Positions 1 through 8,111 are shown, counted from the stretch's first letter. The stretch is 64,000 nt of DNA from Tenuifilum sp. 4138str (GCF_041102575.1 NZ_JBGCUE010000003.1:186001-250000), one strand, 5' to 3'. Program-made: numbers and translations. Notes: generated from the sequence alone by a model not told the origin.

Positions 1-490
1 GTTTCAAAAATTTTAGTCAAGTCCTTTTCAAATTTGTAAGGTGTCTTGTAGTATTTGAGGTTGTTTCCTAATATAAAATGTCTCATTCTGTTGTTTTATC
101 TTGTTAGTTTGTATATCGTCCAAAAATGTCTTATAACTCATTTATAACCTTACCAAAAGTAATCATATACATCTATTCTGCATGTATAACCGTACTTTTT
201 GTAAGATTTATTTATTCAAAAATAAAATATTTTCAAATATCATCAAAAGGGCTTTTAATTTTTGGCTCATTATTTTACCTAACAAGTAAAGTGGTTCGTT
301 GATGTCAAAAGCGAACTCAAATCCAGCCACATTCCTGATAATACAAGGGAACGCATGCGTCTAGAGGTTCACCCTAACGAAGGGGAAGGGGATTTTTACT
401 TGGGGTTCTAGAGATTTATTATACAAGTAGGAAAAAAAGGTACTCAGCTCTCAATTTTAGCACCTTATTCCGTACTATGCAGATACCATG
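1..490. other. AT-rich intergenic stretch at the window edge
   Basis: No convincing reading frame, RNA gene or terminator is visible here. The sequence is AT-rich, with no recognisable repeat shared with the rest of the window. The neighbouring minus-strand gene ends at 491, so this is downstream sequence of that gene and possibly the flank of something lying outside the window. Confidence 0.5.
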
Positions 491-1474
491 CTAACAACTA
501 GTAATTTTTATGTAAAGTCGTTCTGCCAAATTTTCTATTTCGTGATGTTTTGCAATTTGAAGTATCCATTCTTCGGGAATATTTTCAAAACCATAAAGCA
601 AGCCTGCAAGGCCTCCTGTTACCGCTCCTGTTGTATCAGTGTCATATCCCAAATTGACCGCTTTCAAAACGGCTCCTTTGAAATTACTTGTTGTCATTAA
701 ACACCAAATACTGGCTTCAAGAGTATGCACCACATAACCAGTACTATAAATTTGTTCCGTGTCAAGTTCGTAAATACTTGATTTTAGCAATCTGTCAAAC
801 AAAGATATTTCTGCTGGGTTAATTGAAAGATTTGTTAAATGATTTAAAACAAATGTTTGCAAATTGCTGTAAATATCAAACTTGTCTCTTCCCTCAATAA
901 TTTGCTTAGCGAATTCAAGGTAGTAAAAGCATGCAATAATTGAACGGATATGCCTGTGAGTTATTGAAGATACCTTTCTTGTAATTTCGAAACGCACATT
1001 AATTGGTTTGTTATATAAATAAAAAAGCAGCGGTAAGATTCTCATTAGCGAACCGTTACCGTTATCGGTTTCTTTTGAACTACCCGCCAACTCAGGATTT
1101 TCGCCTTTTGCAATTCGCAAAATTGCCTGTTTGGTTGTTCCACCAATGTCAAAAACTTCACCATAGGGTGTCCAATAATTTTCGTTGTACCATTTTACAA
1201 AATTCTGTCCTATTTCATCAAGGCAAAAGTCATTAGTCAATCCTTCGGCCAAACAAAAAGTTAGCGAACTGTCATCGGACCAAGTCCCAGGAGGCTGATT
1301 GTGTGTGCCGTAACCAATCATAGTAGTTACAGGATTTTGGCTTATCTCTTGTCTGCTTTTAAACTCGACTGGAACCCCTAAAGCATCGCCAACTGCAACC
1401 CCAAAAAGTGCAGATTTAATTTGTTTAAGAGTCCTATTATCTTTACGAATTTCGTTTTGCATTAACGCTTTCAT
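491..1474 (-). CDS. ADP-ribosylglycohydrolase family protein
   Basis: This 327-residue protein belongs to the DraG/ARH family, which removes ADP-ribose from proteins or small molecules using a two-metal (Mg) centre. The sequence shows the family's N-terminal GDALGVPVEF block (residues 29-38), an acidic pair at D67/D68 in a WSDDSS motif (usually TDDT), the middle GNGSLMR block, and the C-terminal metal-binding block GYDTDTTGA with D278, D280 and T281. All metal positions seem present, so it should be active. The length is normal for the family. It is the last of three minus-strand genes and lies 200 bases after the deiminase-like gene. The substrate is not deducible; nothing next to it encodes an ADP-ribosyltransferase. 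Confidence 0.9.
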   Translation of the reverse strand: MKALMQNEIRKDNRTLKQIKSALFGVAVGDALGVPVEFKSRQEISQNPVTTMIGYGTHNQPPGTWSDDSSLTFCLAEGLTNDFCLDEIGQNFVKWYNENYWTPYGEVFDIGGTTKQAILRIAKGENPELAGSSKETDNGNGSLMRILPLLFYLYNKPINVRFEITRKVSSITHRHIRSIIACFYYLEFAKQIIEGRDKFDIYSNLQTFVLNHLTNLSINPAEISLFDRLLKSSIYELDTEQIYSTGYVVHTLEASIWCLMTTSNFKGAVLKAVNLGYDTDTTGAVTGGLAGLLYGFENIPEEWILQIAKHHEIENLAERLYIKITSC

Positions 1475-1674
1475 TGTTTATTGAATTACTTTATTTATAA
1501 ATTTAAAAATAAAAATCCACCAAAAAAACTATTTGCTCATCTTTGGCGGGGCTTATAATCAATAACAAATACTTTTCATACACTTTATCGCTTGTTTGAT
1601 ATTCCATATTATGCTTTTTGCAATAGTAGTGTGGAAAAGGGTTTAGTAAGGAGTGTCATATGGCGTTTCTCTTA

Positions 1675-2514
1675 TCACGTTGTCAAAATGTTCCATGTTA
1701 TACAATTAAGTATTCCGCCATTGTTAGCCACTTCGTTACTGTCAATAGTTGCTATTTGTTGTCCTCTAAAAAGTTGTTCAAATTGTCGAATTGCGATATC
1801 ATCTTCCCTAATACCAAAAGTTGGAACGATAACCGTATTTTGCATTTGTAAAAAGTTGATGTAGATGCCATTTGCTTGTCCGTTAGTCTTGTTACCGTAT
1901 GGGTTGTATGGGATTTCGATGTAGTCAAGCCCTGCGGTGTCCAATGCAATTTTAAATGCTCTCTGAAATTCTGGTTTCTCTTTTGAATAGTCGTTAATTA
2001 TTACCGTATTGTTGTCAAGGAAACGAACCATTCCATCTGCGTGACCTGTAAAATCCTTTGGTTGTTGAGGAACAAAAAAGAGTTTATCTATTTCAAATAA
2101 TTCTTTTAATTTATCTGAAAGTTGTCGCCTTGAATAGTTTGGATTTTCAAGAAAAATCTTGTCGCACATTATTACTTTATCGGTTGTCTTTATTACGTTA
2201 CCTCCATCTAAAACGATGTTTGATTTTATTCGATTAAGTCTTATTGAGTTGCAAATACTTTCAACATCCGGAATTGTCTTTAACCATTTCCGGCTTTGCA
2301 AATAGTCTGGGTTGTAAACAAACTGAACAAACTTGTCAGCTGTAACTTGAACTGGCATATAATCAACAGCCCAAATGTCTTTGGTGTAAGGTAATAGCTG
2401 AAAAGTGATACCACACTTTTTTAATACCGCTTCAAAGTCCATAAAGAATTTTGGATGCTTTTTTGGTAAGCAGTCAGCAATGTAAAGAGTATTTGTTTGG
2501 CTATCGGGTATCAT
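1675..2514 (-). CDS. Agmatine deiminase / peptidyl-arginine deiminase family protein
   Basis: This 279-residue protein has the guanidino-group-modifying fold of the agmatine deiminase / Porphyromonas-type peptidylarginine deiminase family. Visible landmarks are the acidic DIWAVDYMP motif (D46, D51), LDGGN near 102-106, GHADG with H158 and D160, and the C-terminal NGGILNCIT block with the likely nucleophile C271. The family converts a guanidinium group to a ureido group with release of ammonia. At 279 residues it is shorter than classical agmatine deiminases (about 340-370), mainly at the N-terminus, so the substrate is uncertain. Its ATG directly abuts the stop codon of the upstream gene, which indicates co-transcription and probable translational coupling. 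Confidence 0.85.
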   Translation of the reverse strand: MIPDSQTNTLYIADCLPKKHPKFFMDFEAVLKKCGITFQLLPYTKDIWAVDYMPVQVTADKFVQFVYNPDYLQSRKWLKTIPDVESICNSIRLNRIKSNIVLDGGNVIKTTDKVIMCDKIFLENPNYSRRQLSDKLKELFEIDKLFFVPQQPKDFTGHADGMVRFLDNNTVIINDYSKEKPEFQRAFKIALDTAGLDYIEIPYNPYGNKTNGQANGIYINFLQMQNTVIVPTFGIREDDIAIRQFEQLFRGQQIATIDSNEVANNGGILNCITWNILTT

Positions 2515-3249
2515 TTACGGATTTATGTCGTAGCCCATTATTTCTTTGGCTTGTTTTTTATTGATTTTGTTGTCTGCCAAAAGTTGCCGAACAACTTTTG
2601 CTTTATCCTTGAATTTATGTTGAAGATTTAGTTCAACTATATATCGATATTTTTTCTCGGCATAATTTTCTGTGTCCTCTTTTTTCTTAGTCAAGCCGAT
2701 ACGAACCGCTTGGATTGGTTCGGTTTTTATCTCTTCAATTTTATCTTTTTTTAGCTCTCTCAAACAAATGCTTCCTTTGCCTGTCAAAATGTTACCGATG
2801 TTTGAGAAAATTTCTTTAAGAACGTTTGATGGGCCGCTTATGTAACGTGGACTATCTCCAAATTTCATAATTCCCCTGATTAAAAGCCCACCATAAATTT
2901 TCTTTTCATAGTCGCCAAATGTAATATCTAAACCTGCTCCGTTAAAATACCAGTTGCCCGCAAAAAGTTGTTCTGTAGAACAATGAACATAAGGATCCGG
3001 GTGATTGTCTTTATCGTAGTAGTAAACTTCTAATTCAGTAATTCTGTATGGTTGGTAGGCAACAACTAAACACAAGTAATTCATTAAATAGTAGGCCAAT
3101 GTTGAAAACTTCTCGTCAAGCGATTTGATTTCAAGGCACCCGTTTAAGTAATGCCAAAATTCTGCAAATTTACTTTGTTCAATTTCTTTGTCTTTACTCT
3201 CAAGTTCAAATGCTGATAGGTAAAGGTCGAGGTATTTAATGTCTTTCAC
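2515..3249 (-). CDS. Unknown protein, possibly 3-methyladenine glycosylase-like
   Basis: I do not firmly recognise this protein. An open frame runs back to 3459, but the part upstream of 3249 lies in a dispersed repeat and in transposon-end hairpins, so I prefer a GTG start at 3249, giving about 244 residues starting MKDIKYLDLY. The middle contains ITELEVYYY, an HPDPYVH segment, GNWYFNG, LDITFG and GGLLIRGI in that order. This resembles the order of motifs in the AAG (alkyladenine glycosylase) fold, where an ExE-Y block is followed by a barrel ending in AVLIRA. I infer a related fold, not the activity. The C-terminus is lysine-rich. The gene stops exactly where the deiminase-like gene begins. 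Confidence 0.6.
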   Translation of the reverse strand: MKDIKYLDLYLSAFELESKDKEIEQSKFAEFWHYLNGCLEIKSLDEKFSTLAYYLMNYLCLVVAYQPYRITELEVYYYDKDNHPDPYVHCSTEQLFAGNWYFNGAGLDITFGDYEKKIYGGLLIRGIMKFGDSPRYISGPSNVLKEIFSNIGNILTGKGSICLRELKKDKIEEIKTEPIQAVRIGLTKKKEDTENYAEKKYRYIVELNLQHKFKDKAKVVRQLLADNKINKKQAKEIMGYDINP

Positions 3250-3380
3250 ATCCGTACAAAATAAAATTTTGTAATATAAAAAAGCGAAGTTGGAAACATC
3301 CTTGTTAAGGGATAGTTTTACAATAACCCTAAAACCAACTCCCATGGTAAAGTTAGCGCTTTTTTCCAAAATCACCAGCC
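3246..3380. repeat. Dispersed repeat copy A (about 130 bp)
   Basis: This stretch matches 6467-6599 in the same orientation at roughly 85-90 percent identity by eye. Shared blocks include cacatccgt, gaagttggaaacatcc, gttaagggatagttttacaa and cccatggtaaagtta. It lies directly upstream of the preferred start of the unknown gene ending at 2515. The match ends near agcc; beyond that the two copies diverge completely. Confidence 0.85.
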
Positions 3381-3430
3381 TTATTCCCCGGCATATATTC
3401 TTATGTTGAGTCGAGGCTGTAAAAAGCAAT

Positions 3431-3500
3431 AAACGCCCCGTGTTCGGCGGCGGTTGCACCGCCGTCGGGCTATCAGTAGCAGGCTGTGCCTGTTTTTTTA
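3431..3500. repeat. Left hairpin pair of the RAYT element
   Basis: Two stem-loops lie upstream of the transposase gene. The outer one is CGGCGGT (3448-3454) with ACCGCCG (3458-3464); the inner one is CAGGC-tgt-GCCTG (3480-3492), preceded by gtag and followed by a T run. The outer flank reads CCCCG-tg-TTCGGC. The same order, in inverted orientation, is found after the gene at 4219-4275. Paired hairpins around a Y1 transposase of this type are the expected REP sequences. Confidence 0.75.
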
Positions 3501-3644
3501 TAATTCAAGTACAGGCAAAGCCATAAGCATAATGAGCCTAAGCCTAACGTTACACTTTAGCCAGAATAGGTTAACAAAATCTAAGTTACACGTAAAAGTT
3601 ATTGCTGAATTTTTGTAGATTTGTTATAGCAACAGACCGGATCA

Positions 3645-4208
3645 ATGTCCACAGGCTACAAGATACAGGAGCAGGATGGCGCGTACTACCTAACGTTTCA
3701 GATAGTGGGATGGGTGGATCTGTTCACCCGCAAGGAGTACCGCGATGTGGTTATCGATAGCCTAAAGTTCTGCCAAAAGAATAAGGGGCTAAACCTATTC
3801 GCGTACGTAATCATGTCGAACCACATTCACCTGCTGGCGCAGAGCCAAAATGGTAATTTAAGTGGGTTTGTCCGTGATTTTAAGAGCTACACCAGCAAAC
3901 GGTTCCTCGAAATCATGCAAAGTGGGAAGGAAAGCCGGAGCGAATGGCTCCGGGTGGTATTTGAGTACCAAGGCAAGCTAAAAAGCAAGCAAACCTTCCA
4001 GCTTTGGACGCACGAGAACCATGCCGAGCATATTTACAGCCAAAAGTTTATAGAGCAGAAGGTTCACTATATCCACCAAAATCCAGTACGCAGCGGCATT
4101 GTAGTAAACCCAGAGGATTACCTGTACTCCAGCGCACGCAACTACTCAGGGTTAGATTCAGTAATAGATGTAATTACCGTAGACATACGGTGGAAAACGT
4201 ACAATTAG
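3645..4208 (+). CDS. REP-associated tyrosine transposase (RAYT, Y1 family)
   Basis: This 187-residue protein is a single-strand DNA transposase of the Y1/HUH superfamily, in the REP-associated (RAYT) branch. The HUH metal motif is NHIHLL (about residues 58-63), and the catalytic tyrosine probably sits in the HYIHQNPVRSGIV block, which is typical of RAYT proteins. The start ATG at 3645 gives a complete domain of normal length. RAYTs cleave single-stranded hairpin (REP) sequences; they are usually domesticated, single-copy genes. Paired hairpins lie on both sides in inverted order, so the substrate sites appear to be present. Its codon use and base content are less AT-rich than the genes on either side, which fits insertion into the AT-rich island. 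Confidence 0.93.
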   Translation: MSTGYKIQEQDGAYYLTFQIVGWVDLFTRKEYRDVVIDSLKFCQKNKGLNLFAYVIMSNHIHLLAQSQNGNLSGFVRDFKSYTSKRFLEIMQSGKESRSEWLRVVFEYQGKLKSKQTFQLWTHENHAEHIYSQKFIEQKVHYIHQNPVRSGIVVNPEDYLYSSARNYSGLDSVIDVITVDIRWKTYN

Positions 4209-4218
4209 CTATATTTAC

Positions 4219-4277
4219 CGGGCAGTGCCCGAATAGATAGATTCGACTGAGGCGTATAGCCTCAGCCGAACGGGGTG
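4219..4277. repeat. Right hairpin pair of the RAYT element
   Basis: The inner stem is CGGGC-agt-GCCCG (4219-4231). The outer stem is CTGAGGC (4247-4253) with GCCTCAG (4259-4265), extended by TTCG/CGAA (4242-4245 and 4267-4270). Read on the minus strand the order is CCCCG-TTCGGC, outer stem, GTCG, inner stem, which mirrors the left end at 3434-3492. The last bases also form the 3' flank of the minus-strand gene that ends at 4278. Confidence 0.75.
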
Positions 4278-6362
4278 CTATTTATATTCATCAGGTAAAT
4301 TTTGAACTATTTTGTTTATTTGTTCCTCCTTCTTTTCGAAAGAAAAAAGTCTATTCCAACAAAATCGTATTAGCCCCACAATTGCTCCTAACAGAGCAAC
4401 ATTGACTGCCATCATCCAATTACGTTTTGACTCACTCGGATTATTGTCAATATATTGAATTAACTTTTCAACATAGTTGTACTCCCAATCAATATAGAAC
4501 AATTGGAAAAAGAAAAATGCGCCTATGGCAATAATCAATGGCAAACACCAATAGGCTGAAGTACGCCAATCACTCAATTTACTGTCAATAAATTCCTGAC
4601 TAAGTTTAGCTTTAAGCCTTTTATTTTCTTCTTCTTTCTCTATTAGTTCCTTTGCTTGTTTAGTGGCTTTCTGATCTAAATCTTGTATCAGTTTAGAAGT
4701 AGATTCTTTGTGTGTCTCAAGCTCTGATTGTAGATTTTGATGCTTCGCTGCAATTTCTTCAACTTGTTTTTGTAACTCAGTTTTCGCAAAGTCTTTTGTC
4801 CTTTCTAGGATCTCCTCATCCTTGATTCCGTTTTCAAGTACTCCTTCAAATTTTCTTTGAACCAATGTTTGAACCAAAAATCTCTGTTGGTCAAAGTTTG
4901 TGGTCATTTCACTGATGCCTTTTAAAATGATATGAATTTTCTCGCTGTCTATTTTAGTTTCTCCACTCGGCAAGTTCAAAAAGCTAACAAAGCTTTTATA
5001 ATCGTCTGTTGTTCTGCATATATATCTAAGTATAATGCTAAGCCATTGGCTTGGAAGAATAACAACAGGGGTTGATAAATTTCTATAGTAGTCCCATCTT
5101 CTTAATGATTGGTCGGTGGAAATAAAGAACTGTTTTGTTTCAAATATATTCGATTCTTTGCCTTCTCGTCTTGTTTCAATTAAGAGAATATTTGAAGCAT
5201 CATAATAATCTCCATTCCAATTGTGACGGGAATTGTCAGCGTCTTTTTGTCGAGAAATTTCATTTGAAAGAGATGTTATTTTTTCTTTTATTTTTTCATC
5301 ATTATCATTAAAAGGGATCTTGTATTCAGTAGTGACATTAAATTCTTCTTTGAATTTCTCATAAAGCCCTAGGATATGAGCTTCAAATAGTTCTAAGCTA
5401 TCATTCACTAATCCCAATCGCCATTGATAATAAAAATCGTAAATGTCAGACAAACTTTTGAAATATTTTTCATTGAAAACATCAGGACTAATTGGCTGAT
5501 TCAAAGAATACTTTTTTAATTTATCAACATAGAACTTTACAGAATCTTTAAGCTCTAAATCAGTATATTTCGAAATAACTAATTTAGTTTCAGTTTCAGT
5601 TACCTTCTTTAAAAAAGTTATAGTTCTTTTCTTTCGGTTTTCACCATTTATGCCTAATGCTCTATAAATAACATTAGTGTCTATGTAGAAAACTTTATTT
5701 TTTAGATTATTAAGTTGTAATTGGACACCTTTTCCATTATTGGAAATCATACAATATTCAAGAGCATAAGAAGCAATGTCAAAAATCGCTTTGTTTTTAT
5801 CGTTATTATCCCAAGTTAGAAATTCGTTAATAACTTCTCTTTCAATTGTAGTGTAGTTATGAGATTCAATATTAATTAGGTCTTCAATTTGATTTTTGCT
5901 GTTAAGTAGTTTTTTAAAACCTTCTACATTTGTACTAAGCAATTCATATAAAAATCTGTAAATAATCTCTTTTACATTGATGCCTGTAGCTAATTCTGAT
6001 TTTAGTTTCACAAACTCATCAATGAAAAAGTCAATAGTTTTATTTGAAACTTTTGATTCAAGGTGAATCTTCCTTTTTTCAGTTAAGTTTATAATTATTT
6101 CTTCTTTCTTAACATTAACAACAAATCCTTCTTCTTTCTCGTGAGTTACAATTGAAATTACTTCTTCTTCAATAAGATCTAAATTGTAAGACGTCTGGAC
6201 AAACTCAATTATTTGATGAATGTTCAACGGTTTATTGCCATTACTTAAAATAGCACATTCAATAACCTTTCGGATGATAGTTTTTGTAGAAACCTCATAA
6301 TTGTTGTCAGCATACAATACTGCTGCTAGCCTGAATAATTGATTGTTGTCCTGTTTTATCAT
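4278..6362 (-). CDS. Membrane-anchored PIN-like domain protein with coiled coil
   Basis: This 694-residue protein is not one I can name. Residues 1-120 are helical with a winged-helix-like stretch (roughly 45-100). A PIN-like nuclease core is suggested by FYIDTNVIY with D228, a TDLEL segment with D268/E270, and FFISTDQSL with D417, which are the acidic positions expected at strand ends of PIN folds. Residues about 520-600 are a charged coiled coil. Two hydrophobic helices follow (about 604-624 and 649-669), separated by a short loop and ending in a basic tail. The likely topology is a cytosolic nuclease domain tethered to the inner membrane. It is monocistronic, AT-rich, and preceded by dispersed repeat copy B. 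A role in phage defence or RNA decay is possible but unproven. Confidence 0.7.
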   Translation of the reverse strand: MIKQDNNQLFRLAAVLYADNNYEVSTKTIIRKVIECAILSNGNKPLNIHQIIEFVQTSYNLDLIEEEVISIVTHEKEEGFVVNVKKEEIIINLTEKRKIHLESKVSNKTIDFFIDEFVKLKSELATGINVKEIIYRFLYELLSTNVEGFKKLLNSKNQIEDLINIESHNYTTIEREVINEFLTWDNNDKNKAIFDIASYALEYCMISNNGKGVQLQLNNLKNKVFYIDTNVIYRALGINGENRKKRTITFLKKVTETETKLVISKYTDLELKDSVKFYVDKLKKYSLNQPISPDVFNEKYFKSLSDIYDFYYQWRLGLVNDSLELFEAHILGLYEKFKEEFNVTTEYKIPFNDNDEKIKEKITSLSNEISRQKDADNSRHNWNGDYYDASNILLIETRREGKESNIFETKQFFISTDQSLRRWDYYRNLSTPVVILPSQWLSIILRYICRTTDDYKSFVSFLNLPSGETKIDSEKIHIILKGISEMTTNFDQQRFLVQTLVQRKFEGVLENGIKDEEILERTKDFAKTELQKQVEEIAAKHQNLQSELETHKESTSKLIQDLDQKATKQAKELIEKEEENKRLKAKLSQEFIDSKLSDWRTSAYWCLPLIIAIGAFFFFQLFYIDWEYNYVEKLIQYIDNNPSESKRNWMMAVNVALLGAIVGLIRFCWNRLFSFEKKEEQINKIVQNLPDEYK

Positions 6363-6466
6363 ATTTTACATTTCCCCTTTAAACGCTTTATCCATTAAAC
6401 TGGGCTAAAGTTCGTTAATTCTTTTTCTTTCTCTTTGTGAATTTTCAACAAACTATTTATTTTTTC

Positions 6467-6599
6467 TCACATCCGTCCAAAATAAATTTTGTAGATAAAA
6501 AAAGTGAAGTTGGAAACATCCCCGTTAAGGGATAGTTTTACAATAACCCAAAAACCAAATCCCATGGTAAAGTTAAAACTTTTTTTCAGATTTCAAGCC
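6467..6599. repeat. Dispersed repeat copy B (about 130 bp)
   Basis: Direct repeat of 3246-3380, with scattered substitutions and one-base indels. It sits about 105 bases upstream of the start of the PIN-like gene, in the same orientation relative to that gene as copy A has to the gene ending at 2515. No transposase, terminal inverted repeats or target duplications are evident. Confidence 0.85.
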
Positions 6600-6843
6600 T
6601 AAATCTACATCACATATCCTCTGCCATTCAAAGCAAGTACAAAGGGGCAAATAAATTAAGGGGATTGATAGTTGGACACATCTAATCAGCATGGTGTTTT
6701 GTCACCTGTGGCAGTTCTTTGTTCGAGTTCGTCTTTCAGACGCTTTCGCCCCTGCTTTGCCCAGATTTACAATCAGAAAAACCTAAACACTATAAACTAA
6801 ACACAAATTTCTCTTAATCAGCATGTAAATCAATTTTTGTTTG

Positions 6844-6851
6844 TATCTTTG
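6844..6851 (+). promoter_or_regulatory. Putative -7 box (TATCTTTG) for the pseudouridine synthase
   Basis: TATCTTTG matches the Bacteroidota -7 consensus TAnnTTTG and lies 54 bases before the ATG at 6906. A clear TTTG element at the expected distance upstream is not visible, so only half of the promoter is supported. Confidence 0.5.
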
Positions 6852-6905
6852 CAAGCCTAAATGGCTATGACGTTAGCCGTAAATAGTTAATAATTAAGCA
6901 TATAA

Positions 6906-8111
6906 ATGAGAAAAGAGAGTATGAACAGGGATGTTAAACGCGAGAAGCGGAGTAACTCCCCCGAGGAACCCGCCAGGGTTTACAGGCCTAGAACCCTTAC
7001 GTTGAAAAAGGTAGATGCCAACGACGAAAGCGATTCTAAGCCCGAGAAAAGAGTATCACCCCGTTCCGATGAACACAAACCGGAACCAAAGCGCAGGTCA
7101 GAGGATAGCCGCCGAGGCGATTTCCGCAAACCAAAATCCGACAATTCCGAACAGCCAAAATCGTACCGCCCACGCTCATGGAAAAAGGATTCCGATTCCA
7201 GGGAGCATGAGCCGCGCGAAACCGCACACGAGCGTAGCTCAAGACCATCACGGGATGAGCGTAAGCACGAAAGTGGACGGAAAAACGATGGCTTTAAGCT
7301 GGTAAAACATACCCGTTACAACGAAAGCAAAAGCAAGGAGTACACCCGCGATAACGCAAAGGCGGAGGGCATGGTTGCCAAAAAAACAGCCGATGAGCTT
7401 ATCCGCCTTAACAGGTATATAGCCAACTCAGGGGTGTGCAGCCGTCGCGAGGCCGATGAGCTGATTGCTAACGGCATGGTTACCGTTAACGGCAAGGTGG
7501 TTACCGAACTGGGTACCAAGGTTCGTCGCGACGATGTGGTTATGTATAAGGGCAAGCGGCTAACCGCTGAGCGCAAGGTTTACATCCTGCTTAACAAACC
7601 CAAGGACTACGTTACCACCGTTGACGATCCCCATGCCAAGCATACCGTGATGGAGCTCATTGAGGGTGCCTGCGATGTTCGTGTTTACCCCGTTGGTAGG
7701 CTGGACCGCAACAGCACTGGCGTGCTTCTGCTCACCAACGATGGTGACCTTACCACCAGGCTGACACACCCCAGCTTCAAAAAGCGCAAAATATACCATG
7801 TGGGACTCGACCGCAAGGTTCGCCCCGAAGATTTGAATAAAATATTTGAGGGGGTTGAGCTCGACGGCGAAAAAATTCAGGTAGATGCCATTGATTACGT
7901 TGATGGAAGCGATGGCTCCGAGGTGGGTATCGAAATCCATAGCGGCCAAAACCGCGTTGTCCGTCGTATCTTTGAGTCGCTAGGCTACAAGGTAATAAAG
8001 CTCGATAGGGTTTACTTTGCCGGCCTCACCAAGAAGAATTTGCCACGTGGCAAGTGGCGCTTCCTTACCGAGAAAGAGGTTAACATGCTTAAGATGAATA
8101 GGTTTTATTAG
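6906..8111 (+). CDS. rluB: 23S rRNA pseudouridine synthase (RluB/RsuA family) with long basic N-terminal tail
   Basis: The C-terminal 240 residues form a standard RsuA/RluB-type enzyme that isomerises uridine to pseudouridine in rRNA. An S4 RNA-binding domain (about residues 163-220, LNRYIANSGVCSRREADELI region) precedes the catalytic domain, whose nucleophile is D267 in GRLDRNSTG. Residues 1-160 are a low-complexity tail rich in R, K, E, S and D, predicted to be disordered. Such tails are seen in Bacteroidota members of the family, but this one is long, giving 401 residues against about 240-290 for the bare enzyme. ATGs at 6906 and 6921 are both possible. It is followed 13-19 bases later by era, so it is probably in one transcript. 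The exact target uridine is inferred from family only. Confidence 0.88.
   Translation: MRKESMNRDVKREKRSNSPEEPARVYRPRTLTLKKVDANDESDSKPEKRVSPRSDEHKPEPKRRSEDSRRGDFRKPKSDNSEQPKSYRPRSWKKDSDSREHEPRETAHERSSRPSRDERKHESGRKNDGFKLVKHTRYNESKSKEYTRDNAKAEGMVAKKTADELIRLNRYIANSGVCSRREADELIANGMVTVNGKVVTELGTKVRRDDVVMYKGKRLTAERKVYILLNKPKDYVTTVDDPHAKHTVMELIEGACDVRVYPVGRLDRNSTGVLLLTNDGDLTTRLTHPSFKKRKIYHVGLDRKVRPEDLNKIFEGVELDGEKIQVDAIDYVDGSDGSEVGIEIHSGQNRVVRRIFESLGYKVIKLDRVYFAGLTKKNLPRGKWRFLTEKEVNMLKMNRFY

Larger units (their letters stand above)
6363..6905. other. Intergenic region between the PIN gene and the pseudouridine synthase
   Basis: These 540 bases separate two divergent genes. They hold dispersed repeat copy B (6467-6599), a small hairpin cgtct-ttc-agacg (6740-6752 approximately) and, close to the plus-strand gene, a TATCTTTG box. 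I see no additional gene. The base composition changes from AT-rich to moderate across this segment, which marks the right edge of the accessory region. Confidence 0.55.

Noticed and set aside
3480-3500. Hairpin plus T run as an intrinsic terminator
   Set aside because: No plus-strand gene ends upstream of it, and the same hairpin layout recurs inverted on the other side of the transposase, so it is better read as a transposon end.
3536-3550. GCCTAAC followed by GTTA, similar to integron attC core sites
   Set aside because: Only the core words are present. No second matching core at a suitable distance, no integrase gene, and the neighbouring genes are not spaced as cassettes (two abut directly). 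The nearby hairpins are better explained by the RAYT element.
6467-6599. A 33-codon frame in repeat copy B (minus strand) starting MGFGFWVIVKL
   Set aside because: The corresponding frame in copy A differs by a frameshift and the differences are not biased to silent positions, so the repeat is unlikely to be coding.
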